DNA of 64,000 bases from Candidatus Aalborgicola bjergmarkensis (GTDB taxonomy: Bacteria; Pseudomonadota; Gammaproteobacteria; Burkholderiales; Burkholderiaceae_C). Where the stretch lies: contig JADJFE010000030.1 of assembly GCA_016708725.1 (NCBI GenBank), positions 434,001-498,000 of the forward strand. Direction: 5' to 3'. Below are positions 7,218 through 15,720 of this stretch, in pieces. Made by a program: the position numbers and the translations under genes. A model generated the notes under the pieces. That model was not told the origin of the DNA. It saw nothing but the letters and a program-made list of their open reading frames with translations, and did not search any database. The stretch's first letter is position 1. Every line of letters starts with the position of its first letter.

Positions 7218-9674
7218 ATGCAAAACGCCATCATGAATACTGCGTTTTTATCCGAGGTCTGGCAGGACCACCAAGGTCTTGTCATTTTTTCGTTCTGCGT
7301 GGTGCTGGCACAGGCATTGGTGATCGCCATGCTTTTGGTGTACCGACGGCGCAACCAGGAAACGACCCGACTGCTGCGTGAAAGCGAGGCAAGCCTTCAG
7401 CGCTTTCGTTTCATTTCCGACTCGTCGCCCTCCATGATCTGGATCGCGGATGTCAAGCACTTGTGCACCTGGGTCAATAAAACCTGGTTGACGTTCAGGG
7501 GGTTGAGCATGGCGCAGGAATTGGGAATGGGTTGGATGATGGGAATCCATTCCGACGACATTGAAGCCTGCACCGCGCACATCGAAAGCCACTTTGATGC
7601 ACGCAAACCTTTTTCCATCGAGTACCGACTTATGCGCCACGATGGGCAATACCGGTGGATACTGGATATGGGCCAGCCCATGCTTGATGCTGATGGGGCA
7701 TTCACAGGCTATGTGGGGACGTGCATTGACGTGACCGAACGCAAGCAGTTGGAACTGGAACGCGAAATGTTCCAAACCTTTTTCTCGATGTCGCAGGAAA
7801 TGATGGCCATCACGGGCTACGATGGTTACTTCAAACGGGTCAACCATGCGTTCACCGAAGTACTGGGATACACCCGTGAAGAGCTGCTGGCCCGCCCTTT
7901 TTATGAGTTGATCATGCCAGAAGACCGCCAGGCGACACAGGATGAAATCCAGAAACAGTTCAATGGCGGTGTGACGCGGCAATTTCAGAACAGGTATTGT
8001 TGCAAAGACGGAACAATACGGATTCTTTCCTGGAACGCTATCGCAGACCAGACACGCCAGGTAAGGTATGCAACAGCACGCGATGTCACCGATCTGCGTG
8101 CGGCGCAGGGGCAATTGACCCGGTTGGGACTGGCGATGGAGCAAACCTCCCAAAGCGTCATCATCACCAACAAAGATGCCTGCATCGAATACGTGAACCG
8201 TGCGTTTTGTGAAATCAGTGGTTATGTCCCTGAAGAAATCATCGGGCAGAACCCGCGCATGCTGCAGTCGGGCCTGACACCCAAGGATACCTACACCCGC
8301 ATGTGGGCAGCGCTGGGACGCGGCGACACCTGGCAGGGTGAATTCACCAATCGGCGCAAGAACGGTGCGCTCTATGTCGAATCGGTGCTCATTTCCCCGG
8401 TGCGTCAATTGGACGGAAGCATCTCCCACTTCCTGGCGCTCAAGGAAGACATCACGGAGCGTCTCAGAAAAGAAGAAGAACAAAAGTCCCTGGAAAAGCA
8501 ACTGCAGCAGGCACAAAAAATGGAGGTCATTGGCCACCTCACAGGGGGAATAGCGCACGACTTCAACAACATCCTGGCATCCATCCTCGGCTATGCGGAG
8601 ATCATCCACATGTCAGCCGACAGCACATTCAGCCCGAAATCAAGGGATTACGTCAGAGAAATCCTGCAAGCCGGAATCCGTGCCAAGGAACTGGTGCAAC
8701 AACTGCTGACGTTCAGCCAAAGGCGTGATACCGCCGTTGAGGCGATCCATGCCTTGCCCATCGTGAAAGAAGTGATCAAGCTTTTGCAGTCCACCTTGCC
8801 CAAATCAATCAACATCACGATGCACATGACAGCGGCGCACCAGGAACTGCCGCAGGTCATGATTAGTTCGGTGCAGCTGCATCAGATTCTGATGAACCTG
8901 GGGGTCAATGCACGCAACGCCATCGAGACCGTGGGAACAATTGCGTTTATCGTAGAACCTGTCACGCTGGAAGTAGACCATTACTGCCACTCGTGCCATC
9001 AGAATTTCACCGGCGACTATCTGATGATTGGCGTGCAAGACAGTGGAGCGGGAATTCCAGAACATATCCGGCTGCGGGTGTTTGATCCTTTCTTTACCAC
9101 CAGGGCCGTGGGACTGGGCAGCGGCCTGGGGCTGTCCGTGGTACACGGAATCGTTCACGCCGCCAAGGGCCATATCGGCATGCACACCGAAGCTGGCAAG
9201 GGAACCGACATGCGCATTTACCTCCCCGCCTACAGGGGAGACACTGCGCGACACGTTCAGCACGCCGAAGCGCACACCGAAGTGCTGGCCTCCACTGCCC
9301 GTGTGCTGGTGGTGGACGATGAGCAGGCCATTGTGGGCGTAGCCACCGCCTTGCTGGAAAGCATGGGTTGTGAAGTCGTTGGTTTTACCTATCCCGCCGA
9401 AGCGCTACGCATGTTTTATGACAAGCCGAATGGCTTCGATCTGGTCATCACCGATCTGACCATGCCCGAGTTGAGTGGTGCGGAACTGGCCCGCACCATG
9501 CTCTCCATTCGCCCCGAACTTCCCATCATTATGTGCTCCGGGTACAGCGCTGCGCTGGACGAAACTGCCGCGCTGGAGATTGGCATCCGCAGGTTTCTGA
9601 TGAAGCCTGTGCCTGCGAAAGTCCTCCTGGATGCCGTGAAAAAATGTCTGGCGCAGCGGCTTACGCTTACTTGA
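7218..9674 (+). CDS. Membrane-anchored PAS hybrid sensor histidine kinase with C-terminal receiver
   Basis: Hybrid two-component kinase, about 818 residues from ATG 7218 (MQNAIMNTAF); an in-frame ATG at 7179 would add 13 residues that look non-coding. There is one N-terminal membrane helix (VIFSFCVVLAQALVIAMLLV). Three PAS domains follow at about residues 55-175, 185-295 and 300-420, the last with the typical GYVPEEIIGQNPRMLQSG. The phospho-acceptor His lies in GGIAHDFNNILASILG, the ATP-binding part in GVQDSGAGIPEHI and GLGSGLGLSVVHGI. The C-terminal receiver has its Asp in LVITDLTMPELSG. The promoter must lie in the 87-bp divergent gap shared with the chemotaxis operon. It converges with the FixJ-type regulator, overlapping it by 8 bp, and the two probably form a pair. 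Confidence 0.93.
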   Translation: MQNAIMNTAFLSEVWQDHQGLVIFSFCVVLAQALVIAMLLVYRRRNQETTRLLRESEASLQRFRFISDSSPSMIWIADVKHLCTWVNKTWLTFRGLSMAQELGMGWMMGIHSDDIEACTAHIESHFDARKPFSIEYRLMRHDGQYRWILDMGQPMLDADGAFTGYVGTCIDVTERKQLELEREMFQTFFSMSQEMMAITGYDGYFKRVNHAFTEVLGYTREELLARPFYELIMPEDRQATQDEIQKQFNGGVTRQFQNRYCCKDGTIRILSWNAIADQTRQVRYATARDVTDLRAAQGQLTRLGLAMEQTSQSVIITNKDACIEYVNRAFCEISGYVPEEIIGQNPRMLQSGLTPKDTYTRMWAALGRGDTWQGEFTNRRKNGALYVESVLISPVRQLDGSISHFLALKEDITERLRKEEEQKSLEKQLQQAQKMEVIGHLTGGIAHDFNNILASILGYAEIIHMSADSTFSPKSRDYVREILQAGIRAKELVQQLLTFSQRRDTAVEAIHALPIVKEVIKLLQSTLPKSINITMHMTAAHQELPQVMISSVQLHQILMNLGVNARNAIETVGTIAFIVEPVTLEVDHYCHSCHQNFTGDYLMIGVQDSGAGIPEHIRLRVFDPFFTTRAVGLGSGLGLSVVHGIVHAAKGHIGMHTEAGKGTDMRIYLPAYRGDTARHVQHAEAHTEVLASTARVLVVDDEQAIVGVATALLESMGCEVVGFTYPAEALRMFYDKPNGFDLVITDLTMPELSGAELARTMLSIRPELPIIMCSGYSAALDETAALEIGIRRFLMKPVPAKVLLDAVKKCLAQRLTLT

Positions 9675-10305
9675 AGAGTTTTACCAGGTCCACGGTCGAT
9701 TCGACGTGCAGTTTTTCCATGATGCGTGCGCGGTGGTTTTCAACGGTGCGAACGCTCAAGTCCAGGGATTGCGAAATTTCCCGGCTTGTCATGCCCTCCA
9801 GCACATGGCGCACCACCATGCGCTCCTTGGGCGTCAGCAGCTCCAGACGGGCATTCTGGGCCTGTTGGTCCAACCAGATAGCGTACCGTGCCTGGCTCAA
9901 CCTGAGTGCCTGCTGAATCTTGCCCAGCAACACATTGGCGCTACAAGGTTTTTGCACAAAATCGAAAGCCCCTTCCTTCATGGCCTCAACCGCGATGCCC
10001 ACATCCGCAAAACCGGTAAGAAAAATGATCGGGGGAGGGCAGTTCATGCCTGCCAGACGTTTTTGCAAGCCAATCCCGTCAATCTCCGGCATACGCAAAT
10101 CGCACACCAGGCATTGGCAGGAAGAGGGGCGGTAGTCGTTCAAAAACCCTTGCGCCGAAGCAAATGTCCGAACTTCCACGTCAATGCTGGCAATCAGCTC
10201 GCCCAGCATTTTCAGCACGCTGGCGTCATCGTCCACCACGTATACGGTGCCTGACACGTTTTCCGGCATTGTTTCCGGTATTGATTCTGAATTTCTGAGG
10301 TGCAT
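9667..10305 (-). CDS. FixJ-family response regulator (receiver plus LuxR-type HTH)
   Basis: DNA-binding response regulator of 212 residues. The N-terminal receiver (about 18-135) has Asp pair VVDDDAS, phospho-Asp in LVCDLRMPEIDG, Thr in IIFLTGFAD and Lys in FVQKPC. The C-terminal LuxR/FixJ helix-turn-helix (about 148-210) reads LTPKERMVVRHVLEGMTSRE, followed by SVRTVENHRARIMEKL. This class activates transcription after phosphorylation by a PAS-type kinase. It lies tail to tail with the PAS hybrid kinase at 7218-9674, which is its best candidate partner. Targets cannot be read from the window. Its start at ATG 10305 leaves 170 bp to the next gene, enough for both promoters. Confidence 0.93.
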   Translation of the reverse strand: MHLRNSESIPETMPENVSGTVYVVDDDASVLKMLGELIASIDVEVRTFASAQGFLNDYRPSSCQCLVCDLRMPEIDGIGLQKRLAGMNCPPPIIFLTGFADVGIAVEAMKEGAFDFVQKPCSANVLLGKIQQALRLSQARYAIWLDQQAQNARLELLTPKERMVVRHVLEGMTSREISQSLDLSVRTVENHRARIMEKLHVESTVDLVKLFK

Positions 10306-10475
10306 GGTGAATTCTTCGCCGCGAGTATCGCACTTCGCCGGAATACACAGTAACCCAAGGTGGCAGCGGCTGTATCTGCTACCATTCGCGCTATAACCGT
10401 GTAATTTTTAGGGTTATTATCACCCTTGCCAAATTCAACTTTTTTTCAACCTTCGATACGTGGAGAGTACAAAGC

Positions 10476-11117
10476 ATGCAGAAACGTTGGCTTGTTGTTG
10501 CCGTTATCCTGAGCTACCTTGTTATGTTGTTCGGTGGCGCTGCGCTAAAACCGGATTACTCGCACATCAACCAATTCATTAGCGAACTCAATGCCACAGG
10601 CACGCCTTATGCGTGGACGGTGGGGTGGCTGGGTTTCGTCCCGTTTGGCATTCTGGCAGGCATCTTGCTTATTGCCATTGCCGATAAAGTTCCTGTCCAG
10701 GGGATAAGCCGAACGGGATACTGGTTGTTCATGGCGGTGCCCATTGCCTACATCGGATCAGCGCTTGCACCATGCGACCTTGGCTGTCCCGCAGAGGGAA
10801 GTTTGAGTCAGACCATCCACAATGCTCTTGGCCTCCTTATGTATCTGGCAACGTCACTCGGGCTCCTGTTCCTTTCGTTCTCCCCAAGCATCTCCGCCTC
10901 GCAGCGCCTGCTCTGGACGGGCCTCTCCTTTTTAGGGCTGGTTTTGTTCGCCCTGATGGTGAATGATGCGATGATGGAATTGCGCGGACTTTTGCAACGT
11001 CTTTCCGAATGGCTGGTATACAGTGCCCTGTGTGTGGGTGCCTGGCGGCTATCGGGTGCGGACCATACATTGGAAGCTGTGCCGATTCGTATCTCAGACA
11101 GGCAATTGCCCAAGTAG
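10476..11117 (+). CDS. DUF998-type integral membrane protein
   Basis: Predicted polytopic membrane protein of 213 residues with about six helices. The first is LVVAVILSYLVMLFGGAAL and the motif after it, KPDYSHINQFISELNATGTP, is typical of DUF998 proteins (family function unknown). Cysteines in ALAPCDLGCPAEG sit in a likely external loop. Start ATG 10476 follows GTGGAGAGTACAAAGC, a reasonable ribosome site. The upstream 170 bp contain an AT-rich stretch (TAATTTTTAGGGTTATTAT, then a T run) that could serve as promoter. The 3' end overlaps the convergent azlD gene by 24 bp. No functional link to its neighbours is apparent. Confidence 0.8.
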   Translation: MQKRWLVVAVILSYLVMLFGGAALKPDYSHINQFISELNATGTPYAWTVGWLGFVPFGILAGILLIAIADKVPVQGISRTGYWLFMAVPIAYIGSALAPCDLGCPAEGSLSQTIHNALGLLMYLATSLGLLFLSFSPSISASQRLLWTGLSFLGLVLFALMVNDAMMELRGLLQRLSEWLVYSALCVGAWRLSGADHTLEAVPIRISDRQLPK

Positions 11118-11423
11118 CCAGCGCAACAGGAAGAATCCTGACAATCCGGCGGCAATCGTCGCCAGCAGATGGCGCGTCAGCGCGGCAATGGCGATGGTCA
11201 GCACACCCGCCAGCAAGTAGGCGTTGTCCAGTGCGATGGAAAAGTGCTGGCCATCGGGCAATAACATCCCTGGCAGGACAATGGCACTCAGCACGGTGGT
11301 CGGAACATAGTGCAAAGCCTGACGCACCAGCGGCGGAAAACGGAGCGTGGGAAAGGCAAACAGGCAAAAACGGATGGCAAAAGTGATGGCCAGCATCCCC
11401 AGAATCAGTATCCAGTGGTTCAT
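11094..11423 (-). CDS. azlD: AzlD-like small subunit of branched-chain amino acid exporter
   Basis: Small membrane protein of 109 residues with four hydrophobic segments, starting MNHWILILGMLAITFAIRF at ATG 11423. It belongs to the AzlD family, which works with AzlC to export branched-chain amino acids or analogues. The characteristic PTLRFPPLVRQALHYVPTTV segment with conserved prolines is present at about residues 25-45. The ATG overlaps the azlC stop codon (ATGA), so the two are translationally coupled and probably form one complex. The correct start lies well inside a longer open frame whose first part reads as non-membrane, low-complexity antisense-like sequence and was discarded. Confidence 0.88.
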   Translation of the reverse strand: MNHWILILGMLAITFAIRFCLFAFPTLRFPPLVRQALHYVPTTVLSAIVLPGMLLPDGQHFSIALDNAYLLAGVLTIAIAALTRHLLATIAAGLSGFFLLRWLLGQLPV

Positions 11424-12151
11424 TCCATCCCCTCCTGAGCGGTCCATGCAGCGCGCCGTTCCAGCACAACGCCCACAACAATGCCACTGCATGCAGCCAC
11501 CAGCAGCCCCAGCTTGTACGGCAACGCATGGAACACCAGCGCTACGGCACCGGCTACCAGTGCCGCTGCCACCTGCGGAAAATTTCTCAGCATCGGCACG
11601 ACAATCCCGATGAAGGTCGCCAGCATGGCAAAGTCCAGACCCCAGGCGGCAATATTGGGCACCATCTGGCCGAACAACAGCCCGATCAGGGTACAAATCT
11701 GCCAGTTCACATACATGGCCAGCGCCGCGCCCAGAAAATACCAATGTTTGTATGGCGAGCCATCAGACTGGGCGTAGCGGTGCTGCACCACGGCAAAGGC
11801 TTCATCGGTCAGCAAAAAGGCCAAAGGAATGCGCCAGCGTTTGGGCAAATGGCACACATACGGCTGCAAATTGGCGCTGTACAACGCATGCCGCAGGTTG
11901 ACCACAAAGGTGGTCAGCAACAGCACCCCCAGCGACGCGCCAGCGCCCAGCAAACTCACCGCGATGAACTGGGCCGAACCGGCAAACACCAGAAGCGACA
12001 TCCCCATGGTCTGCCCAGGTGTCAAGCCAGCCGCACCAGCCAGGCCACCAAAGATGACGCCAAACGGCAAAGCACCCAGCAGCATCGGGAAAATACCGCG
12101 AACCCCCTGACGAAACTCGTGCAATTCGTGTAATTCGTGTAAATGGGACAT
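11420..12151 (-). CDS. azlC: AzlC-like large subunit of branched-chain amino acid exporter
   Basis: Polytopic inner-membrane protein of 243 residues, AzlC family. Markers are GIFPMLLGALPFGVIFG at about residues 18-34, the helix MSLLVFAGSAQFIAVSLL, and VNLRHALYSANLQPY at about 84-98. With AzlD it forms an export system for branched-chain amino acids. The first residues read HLHELHELHEF, encoded by tandem 9-bp units (AATTCGTGT repeated), an odd repetitive N-terminal extension that may vary between strains. Start at ATG 12151. No Lrp-type regulator is next to it. Confidence 0.92.
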   Translation of the reverse strand: MSHLHELHELHEFRQGVRGIFPMLLGALPFGVIFGGLAGAAGLTPGQTMGMSLLVFAGSAQFIAVSLLGAGASLGVLLLTTFVVNLRHALYSANLQPYVCHLPKRWRIPLAFLLTDEAFAVVQHRYAQSDGSPYKHWYFLGAALAMYVNWQICTLIGLLFGQMVPNIAAWGLDFAMLATFIGIVVPMLRNFPQVAAALVAGAVALVFHALPYKLGLLVAACSGIVVGVVLERRAAWTAQEGME

Positions 12152-12338
12152 GCAAGCTCCTTGTTTTATGCAGCATAGCGCATGATTTCGGGGTTCAGCA
12201 GCTGCTTCAGCCGTTACGTTTCACTCCCTCTCCAGCGCATTTCACTCCCCCAAACTGCAATTTGGTCGCAATCGCGCTGCGCAGTGGGTTGGGCGTATCT
12301 ACACTTCTCCCCAAGATAAACCTTGATAGGAGATTTTC

Positions 12339-12998
12339 ATGCCCACATCCATTCCCGTGCAGCGTTTGCGCCGCATCGCAGTGGCACTCACCACCACCCT
12401 GGTCCTGAGCAGCAGTGCCTGGGCCATTTCCGAGGCGCAGTTCCAACCGGCGTATGCGCAGTTCATCCAGGCTACCCAAGGCAATGAAGCGGCCATCGAA
12501 AAATCCGCCGAGGCCTTTATGGCGCTGCTGGCGCAAGAGCCGGTCAACCCGGTGCTCATGGCCTACGCCGGTGCTGCCACGTCCATGAAAGCGCTCACCA
12601 CGATGCTTCCCTGGAAAAAAATGCGCTACAGCGAAGACGGCATGGCCATGCTCGACAAGGCACTGGCCATGCTGACTGCCGCTCATAACGCACCGTTGCA
12701 GCACGAGATTCCCGCTGCGCTGGAAGTGCGCTTTGTCGCTTGCAACACGTTTCTGGCGGTGCCCGGCTTCATGAACCGGGGCGCGCGTGGCACCAAACTG
12801 CTGAACGATGTCCTGGCCAACCCCTTGCTGGCATCTGCCCCGTTGAGTTTTCGGGGCGATGTCTGGATGAAAGCCGCCGAGGTGGCCGCCAAAGACAAGC
12901 GCACCGCAGAAGCGCGTAAATACCTGGACGAGGTGATCAAGGCCAACGCCCCCCAGGCCCAGGCGGCCCGCGCCCAACTGCAGGCACTCGCATCATGA
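12339..12998 (+). CDS. Secreted helical-repeat protein at head of a LolCDE-like ABC cluster
   Basis: A 219-residue protein with a clear signal peptide (basic start, then IAVALTTTLVLSSSAWA, cleavage near residue 30), so periplasmic. The mature part is Ala-rich and helical with TPR-like spacing (MAYAGAATSMKALTTML; AAEVAAKDKRTAEARKYLD). I do not recognise a named family. It starts at ATG 12339 after TAGGAGATTTTC, a strong ribosome site. The stop overlaps the ATG of the ATPase gene by 4 bp, so it is cotranscribed and coupled with the ABC transporter. A role as a periplasmic accessory to that transporter is inference from position. Confidence 0.8.
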   Translation: MPTSIPVQRLRRIAVALTTTLVLSSSAWAISEAQFQPAYAQFIQATQGNEAAIEKSAEAFMALLAQEPVNPVLMAYAGAATSMKALTTMLPWKKMRYSEDGMAMLDKALAMLTAAHNAPLQHEIPAALEVRFVACNTFLAVPGFMNRGARGTKLLNDVLANPLLASAPLSFRGDVWMKAAEVAAKDKRTAEARKYLDEVIKANAPQAQAARAQLQALAS

Positions 12999-13687
12999 AT
13001 ACTGTGAATATCACCAGCCGCCCCGTGGTTGCGCTACGCGGCGTTTACAAAACCTACCGCCTGGGCACACACGTCATCCCCGCCTTGCAAGGTGTGGACC
13101 TGTCGGTGCAGCCTGGTGAACTGCTGGCGCTCACCGGCCCGTCGGGCAGCGGCAAGAGCACCATCCTCAACCTGTGCGGCCTGATTGACACCCCCGACGC
13201 AGGCGAAATCATCCTGGGCGACCAGCCCGTCAAGGACTTGAGCGAAGTGCAGCGCACGCTCTTGCGCCGCGATGCGCTGGGTTTTGTGTTTCAGAACTTC
13301 AACCTGGTTCCGGTTATGACGGTGGCCGAGAACGTGGACTACCCGCTGTTTCTGGCCGGCGTGCCGCCCAAGGAGCGCCGCGAGCGCGTGATGGCCCAGT
13401 TGCAGGCTGTGGGTTTGCAGGACCACGCCCAACATCGCCCGGATGCGCTCTCGGGCGGCCAGCGCCAGCGCGTGGCCATTGCCCGCGCGCTGGTCAAACG
13501 TCCGCGCCTGGTGATTGCCGATGAACCCACCGCCAGCCTGGATTCGCACACTGCCGATCAGGTGCTGGATTTGATGCGCGAACGCGGCCACGCCGAAGGT
13601 GCGGCCTTTGTGATTGCCACCCACGACAGCCGCCTGACCGGCCGCTGTGACCGTGTGCTGGCCTTGTTAGACGGGAGGTTGGTATGA
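12995..13687 (+). CDS. ABC transporter ATP-binding protein, LolD/MacB type
   Basis: ATPase of the MacB/LolD class, 230 residues. Walker A GPSGSGKST at about residues 46-54, signature LSGGQRQRVAIARA at about 148-161, Walker B RLVIADEPTASLD at about 168-180 and the switch His in ATHDSRL are intact, so it should hydrolyse ATP. The class powers transporters that pull substrates out of the membrane or periplasm rather than importing solutes. It overlaps the preceding secreted protein and the following permease by 4 bp at each end, so the three are coupled. LolA-like and outer-membrane genes downstream suggest a lipoprotein- or envelope-linked task. Confidence 0.93.
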   Translation: MNTVNITSRPVVALRGVYKTYRLGTHVIPALQGVDLSVQPGELLALTGPSGSGKSTILNLCGLIDTPDAGEIILGDQPVKDLSEVQRTLLRRDALGFVFQNFNLVPVMTVAENVDYPLFLAGVPPKERRERVMAQLQAVGLQDHAQHRPDALSGGQRQRVAIARALVKRPRLVIADEPTASLDSHTADQVLDLMRERGHAEGAAFVIATHDSRLTGRCDRVLALLDGRLV

Positions 13688-14910
13688 ATATTCTGAATTC
13701 CATGTGGCTCAAGTTTGCGCTGCAAAACACCCTGCGCAACCGGCGCCGTTCGCTGGTCACCATATCCATTGCAGCGCTGGGAACCGCCGGTATTTTGCTG
13801 GCCGGGGGCTTTGCCCTGTTTACCTACGAAGCCTTGGCCGAGGCTTCCGCGCGCGACACCGGGCACCTGGTGCTGGCCACACCCGAGCAGTTCAGCAAGG
13901 AAGAAGACACGCCCTTGCAATACGGACTCGACAACGCCGATGCCCTGCGCGCCAAGCTGCTGGCCGACGCGCAGGTACGCGCTGTGCTGCCCAGGGTGGA
14001 ATTCAGTGGGCTTATCAGCAACGGCGACAAGTCGGTGGTGATGGTCGGCCTTGGCGTCGAGCCTGACAGCGAGTTTTCCATCAAGGGACCGTTCCTCACC
14101 ATGAAAGAGGGCGAGGTACTCGCCAGCGGCGCCAAGGCACCGGAGGTGATGCTGGGTGACACCCTGGCGCGCAACCTCAAGGCCCAGCCGGGTAGCAGCC
14201 TGACTTTGCTGGTCAGCACCACCGAAGGCGCACTCAACGCCATGGATGTGACGGTCAAGGGAACCTTTTCCGTCGGTGTACCCGAAGTTGACAAGCGCCT
14301 GATTTACGCCGACATCGCCACCGCCCAGAAGCTACTCAACACGAACAAGGTATCGCGCATGGGCGTATTCCTCAACCGCATGGAGCAGACATCCGCCGCG
14401 CAAGCCCGCATTGCAGCCGCATCCCCCGCACTGCAAGTGCAGACCTGGGAAGAGCAGGCCGTCTTCTACCGGGCCGTGCGCGACCTCTACAACCGCATCT
14501 TCGGCGCACTGGGGCTGATCATCGGTGTGATCGTGGTGTTTGTGGTGACCAACGCCATGTCCATGGCCATCATCGAACGCACCCGCGAAATCGGCACCCT
14601 GCGGGCACTGGGCACATTGCCTAGCCAGTTGCTGCATACGCTTTCGCTCGAAGGCATGCTGCTCGGCGGTGTCGGCGCCTTATCGGGTGCCGCCATTTCC
14701 CTCGGTGTATCGGTCTTCCTGTTGATCGTTCCGGTGCAAATGCCACCCCCGCCGGGGCGCTCGGAGGGCTACCCGCTGAACATCACCATGGACCCGCTGA
14801 TGTACCTGCTCACCATTGCCGCCATGGTGGCGCTGACCATGGCCACCTCGGCCTGGGTGGCACGCAAGACGGTCAACATGCCGGTGGTCGATGCGCTGGC
14901 GCACACGTAA
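13684..14910 (+). CDS. ABC transporter permease, FtsX/LolC-like
   Basis: Permease of 408 residues with the MacB/FtsX layout: one N-terminal membrane helix (about residues 20-42), a large periplasmic domain to about 270 and three C-terminal helices. The first of these begins IFGALGLIIGVIVVFVVTNA; the cytoplasmic coupling segment after it is SMAIIERTREIGTLRALGT, typical of FtsX/LolC proteins. It pairs with the ATPase gene just upstream. Only one permease is present, so the transporter is probably a homodimer rather than LolC-LolE. The gene is followed by the LolA-like gene after 51 bp. The substrate is unknown. Confidence 0.92.
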   Translation: MNILNSMWLKFALQNTLRNRRRSLVTISIAALGTAGILLAGGFALFTYEALAEASARDTGHLVLATPEQFSKEEDTPLQYGLDNADALRAKLLADAQVRAVLPRVEFSGLISNGDKSVVMVGLGVEPDSEFSIKGPFLTMKEGEVLASGAKAPEVMLGDTLARNLKAQPGSSLTLLVSTTEGALNAMDVTVKGTFSVGVPEVDKRLIYADIATAQKLLNTNKVSRMGVFLNRMEQTSAAQARIAAASPALQVQTWEEQAVFYRAVRDLYNRIFGALGLIIGVIVVFVVTNAMSMAIIERTREIGTLRALGTLPSQLLHTLSLEGMLLGGVGALSGAAISLGVSVFLLIVPVQMPPPPGRSEGYPLNITMDPLMYLLTIAAMVALTMATSAWVARKTVNMPVVDALAHT

Positions 14911-14961
14911 ACCAACAATCTTTTTAATAGCGTATCCCGCTCCATTCATAAGGCTTACACG

Positions 14962-15715
14962 ATGAAAACGCTTATAAACCTGCTCGCCGTACTCCTGCTG
15001 GGCGCTGCCCGCCCAGGCACAGGATGTATCGACCCTGCTCAAGGCCGCCGACAAATTCCGCATGTCGGCTGACAACCTCCAGGTCGAAACGCAGATCAAT
15101 GTCGTCAACGCCGACGGCTCGCCCGACAAGGAGCGCCGCTACACGGTCTTTGTTCAATCTGGCCGCAAGTCGCTGGTGCTGATGTTAAGCCCCGCCGAAA
15201 AGGGCCAGAAGGTGCTGATGCTGGGTGACGACTTCTGGCTACTCATGCCCGACAGCCAGCGCCCCTTGCGCATCACACCGATGCAAAAGCTGCTGGGCGA
15301 CGCCTCCACCGGCGACATCGCCACCATGAGCTGGTCCGACGACTACAGCGGCCAACTCGTTGGCGAGGAACGCTGCGAAACCGCTGCCAACACGCCGCCC
15401 GTGCCTTGCCTGCACCTCAGCCTGAACGCCAGCCGCAAGGGCGTGACCTACCAGCGCATCGAGCTGTGGCTGGGCAAGAACCGCTTTGAGCCGCTCAAGG
15501 CCGACCTTTACGTGCTGTCCGACAAACTGGCCAAGCAAGCCCGCTTTGTGCTCGACAAACCCAACGCGCCCACCATGGTGACCGAAATGGTACTTTCCGA
15601 CCAGATCAGCAACCACAAAACCACCCACGTGCGTTACGTAAGCCGCAAGGAACGCCAGGTGCCCGCCGAGTGGCTCAACCCCATGTTCCTGGCGCGCAAT
15701 CCGGCACTGGACTAA
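14962..15715 (+). CDS. LolA-like outer membrane lipoprotein-sorting protein, frameshifted in signal peptide
   Basis: Periplasmic LolA-like carrier (COG2834-type), about 250 residues if repaired. ATG 14962 opens a signal peptide, MKTLINLLAVLLLGAA, but the frame then runs to a stop. The mature protein continues in the next frame with AQAQDVSTLLKAADKFRMSA. Removing one C from the CCC run at 15008-15010 joins both into a perfect signal peptide and cleavage site, so one base is extra. Without repair only an internal start (ATG 15062) gives an ORF lacking the signal. The mature part contains RRYTVFVQSGRKSLVLMLS and LGDDFWLLMPDSQRPLRIT, typical of this family. It lies between the permease and the outer-membrane protein, consistent with carrying a lipid-like cargo. 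Confidence 0.82.
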
Positions 15716-15720
15716 AAACC

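Noticed and set aside
7248..8609. 453-codon open frame opposite the PAS hybrid kinase
   Set aside because: Antisense to clear PAS and kinase sequence; no recognisable domains.
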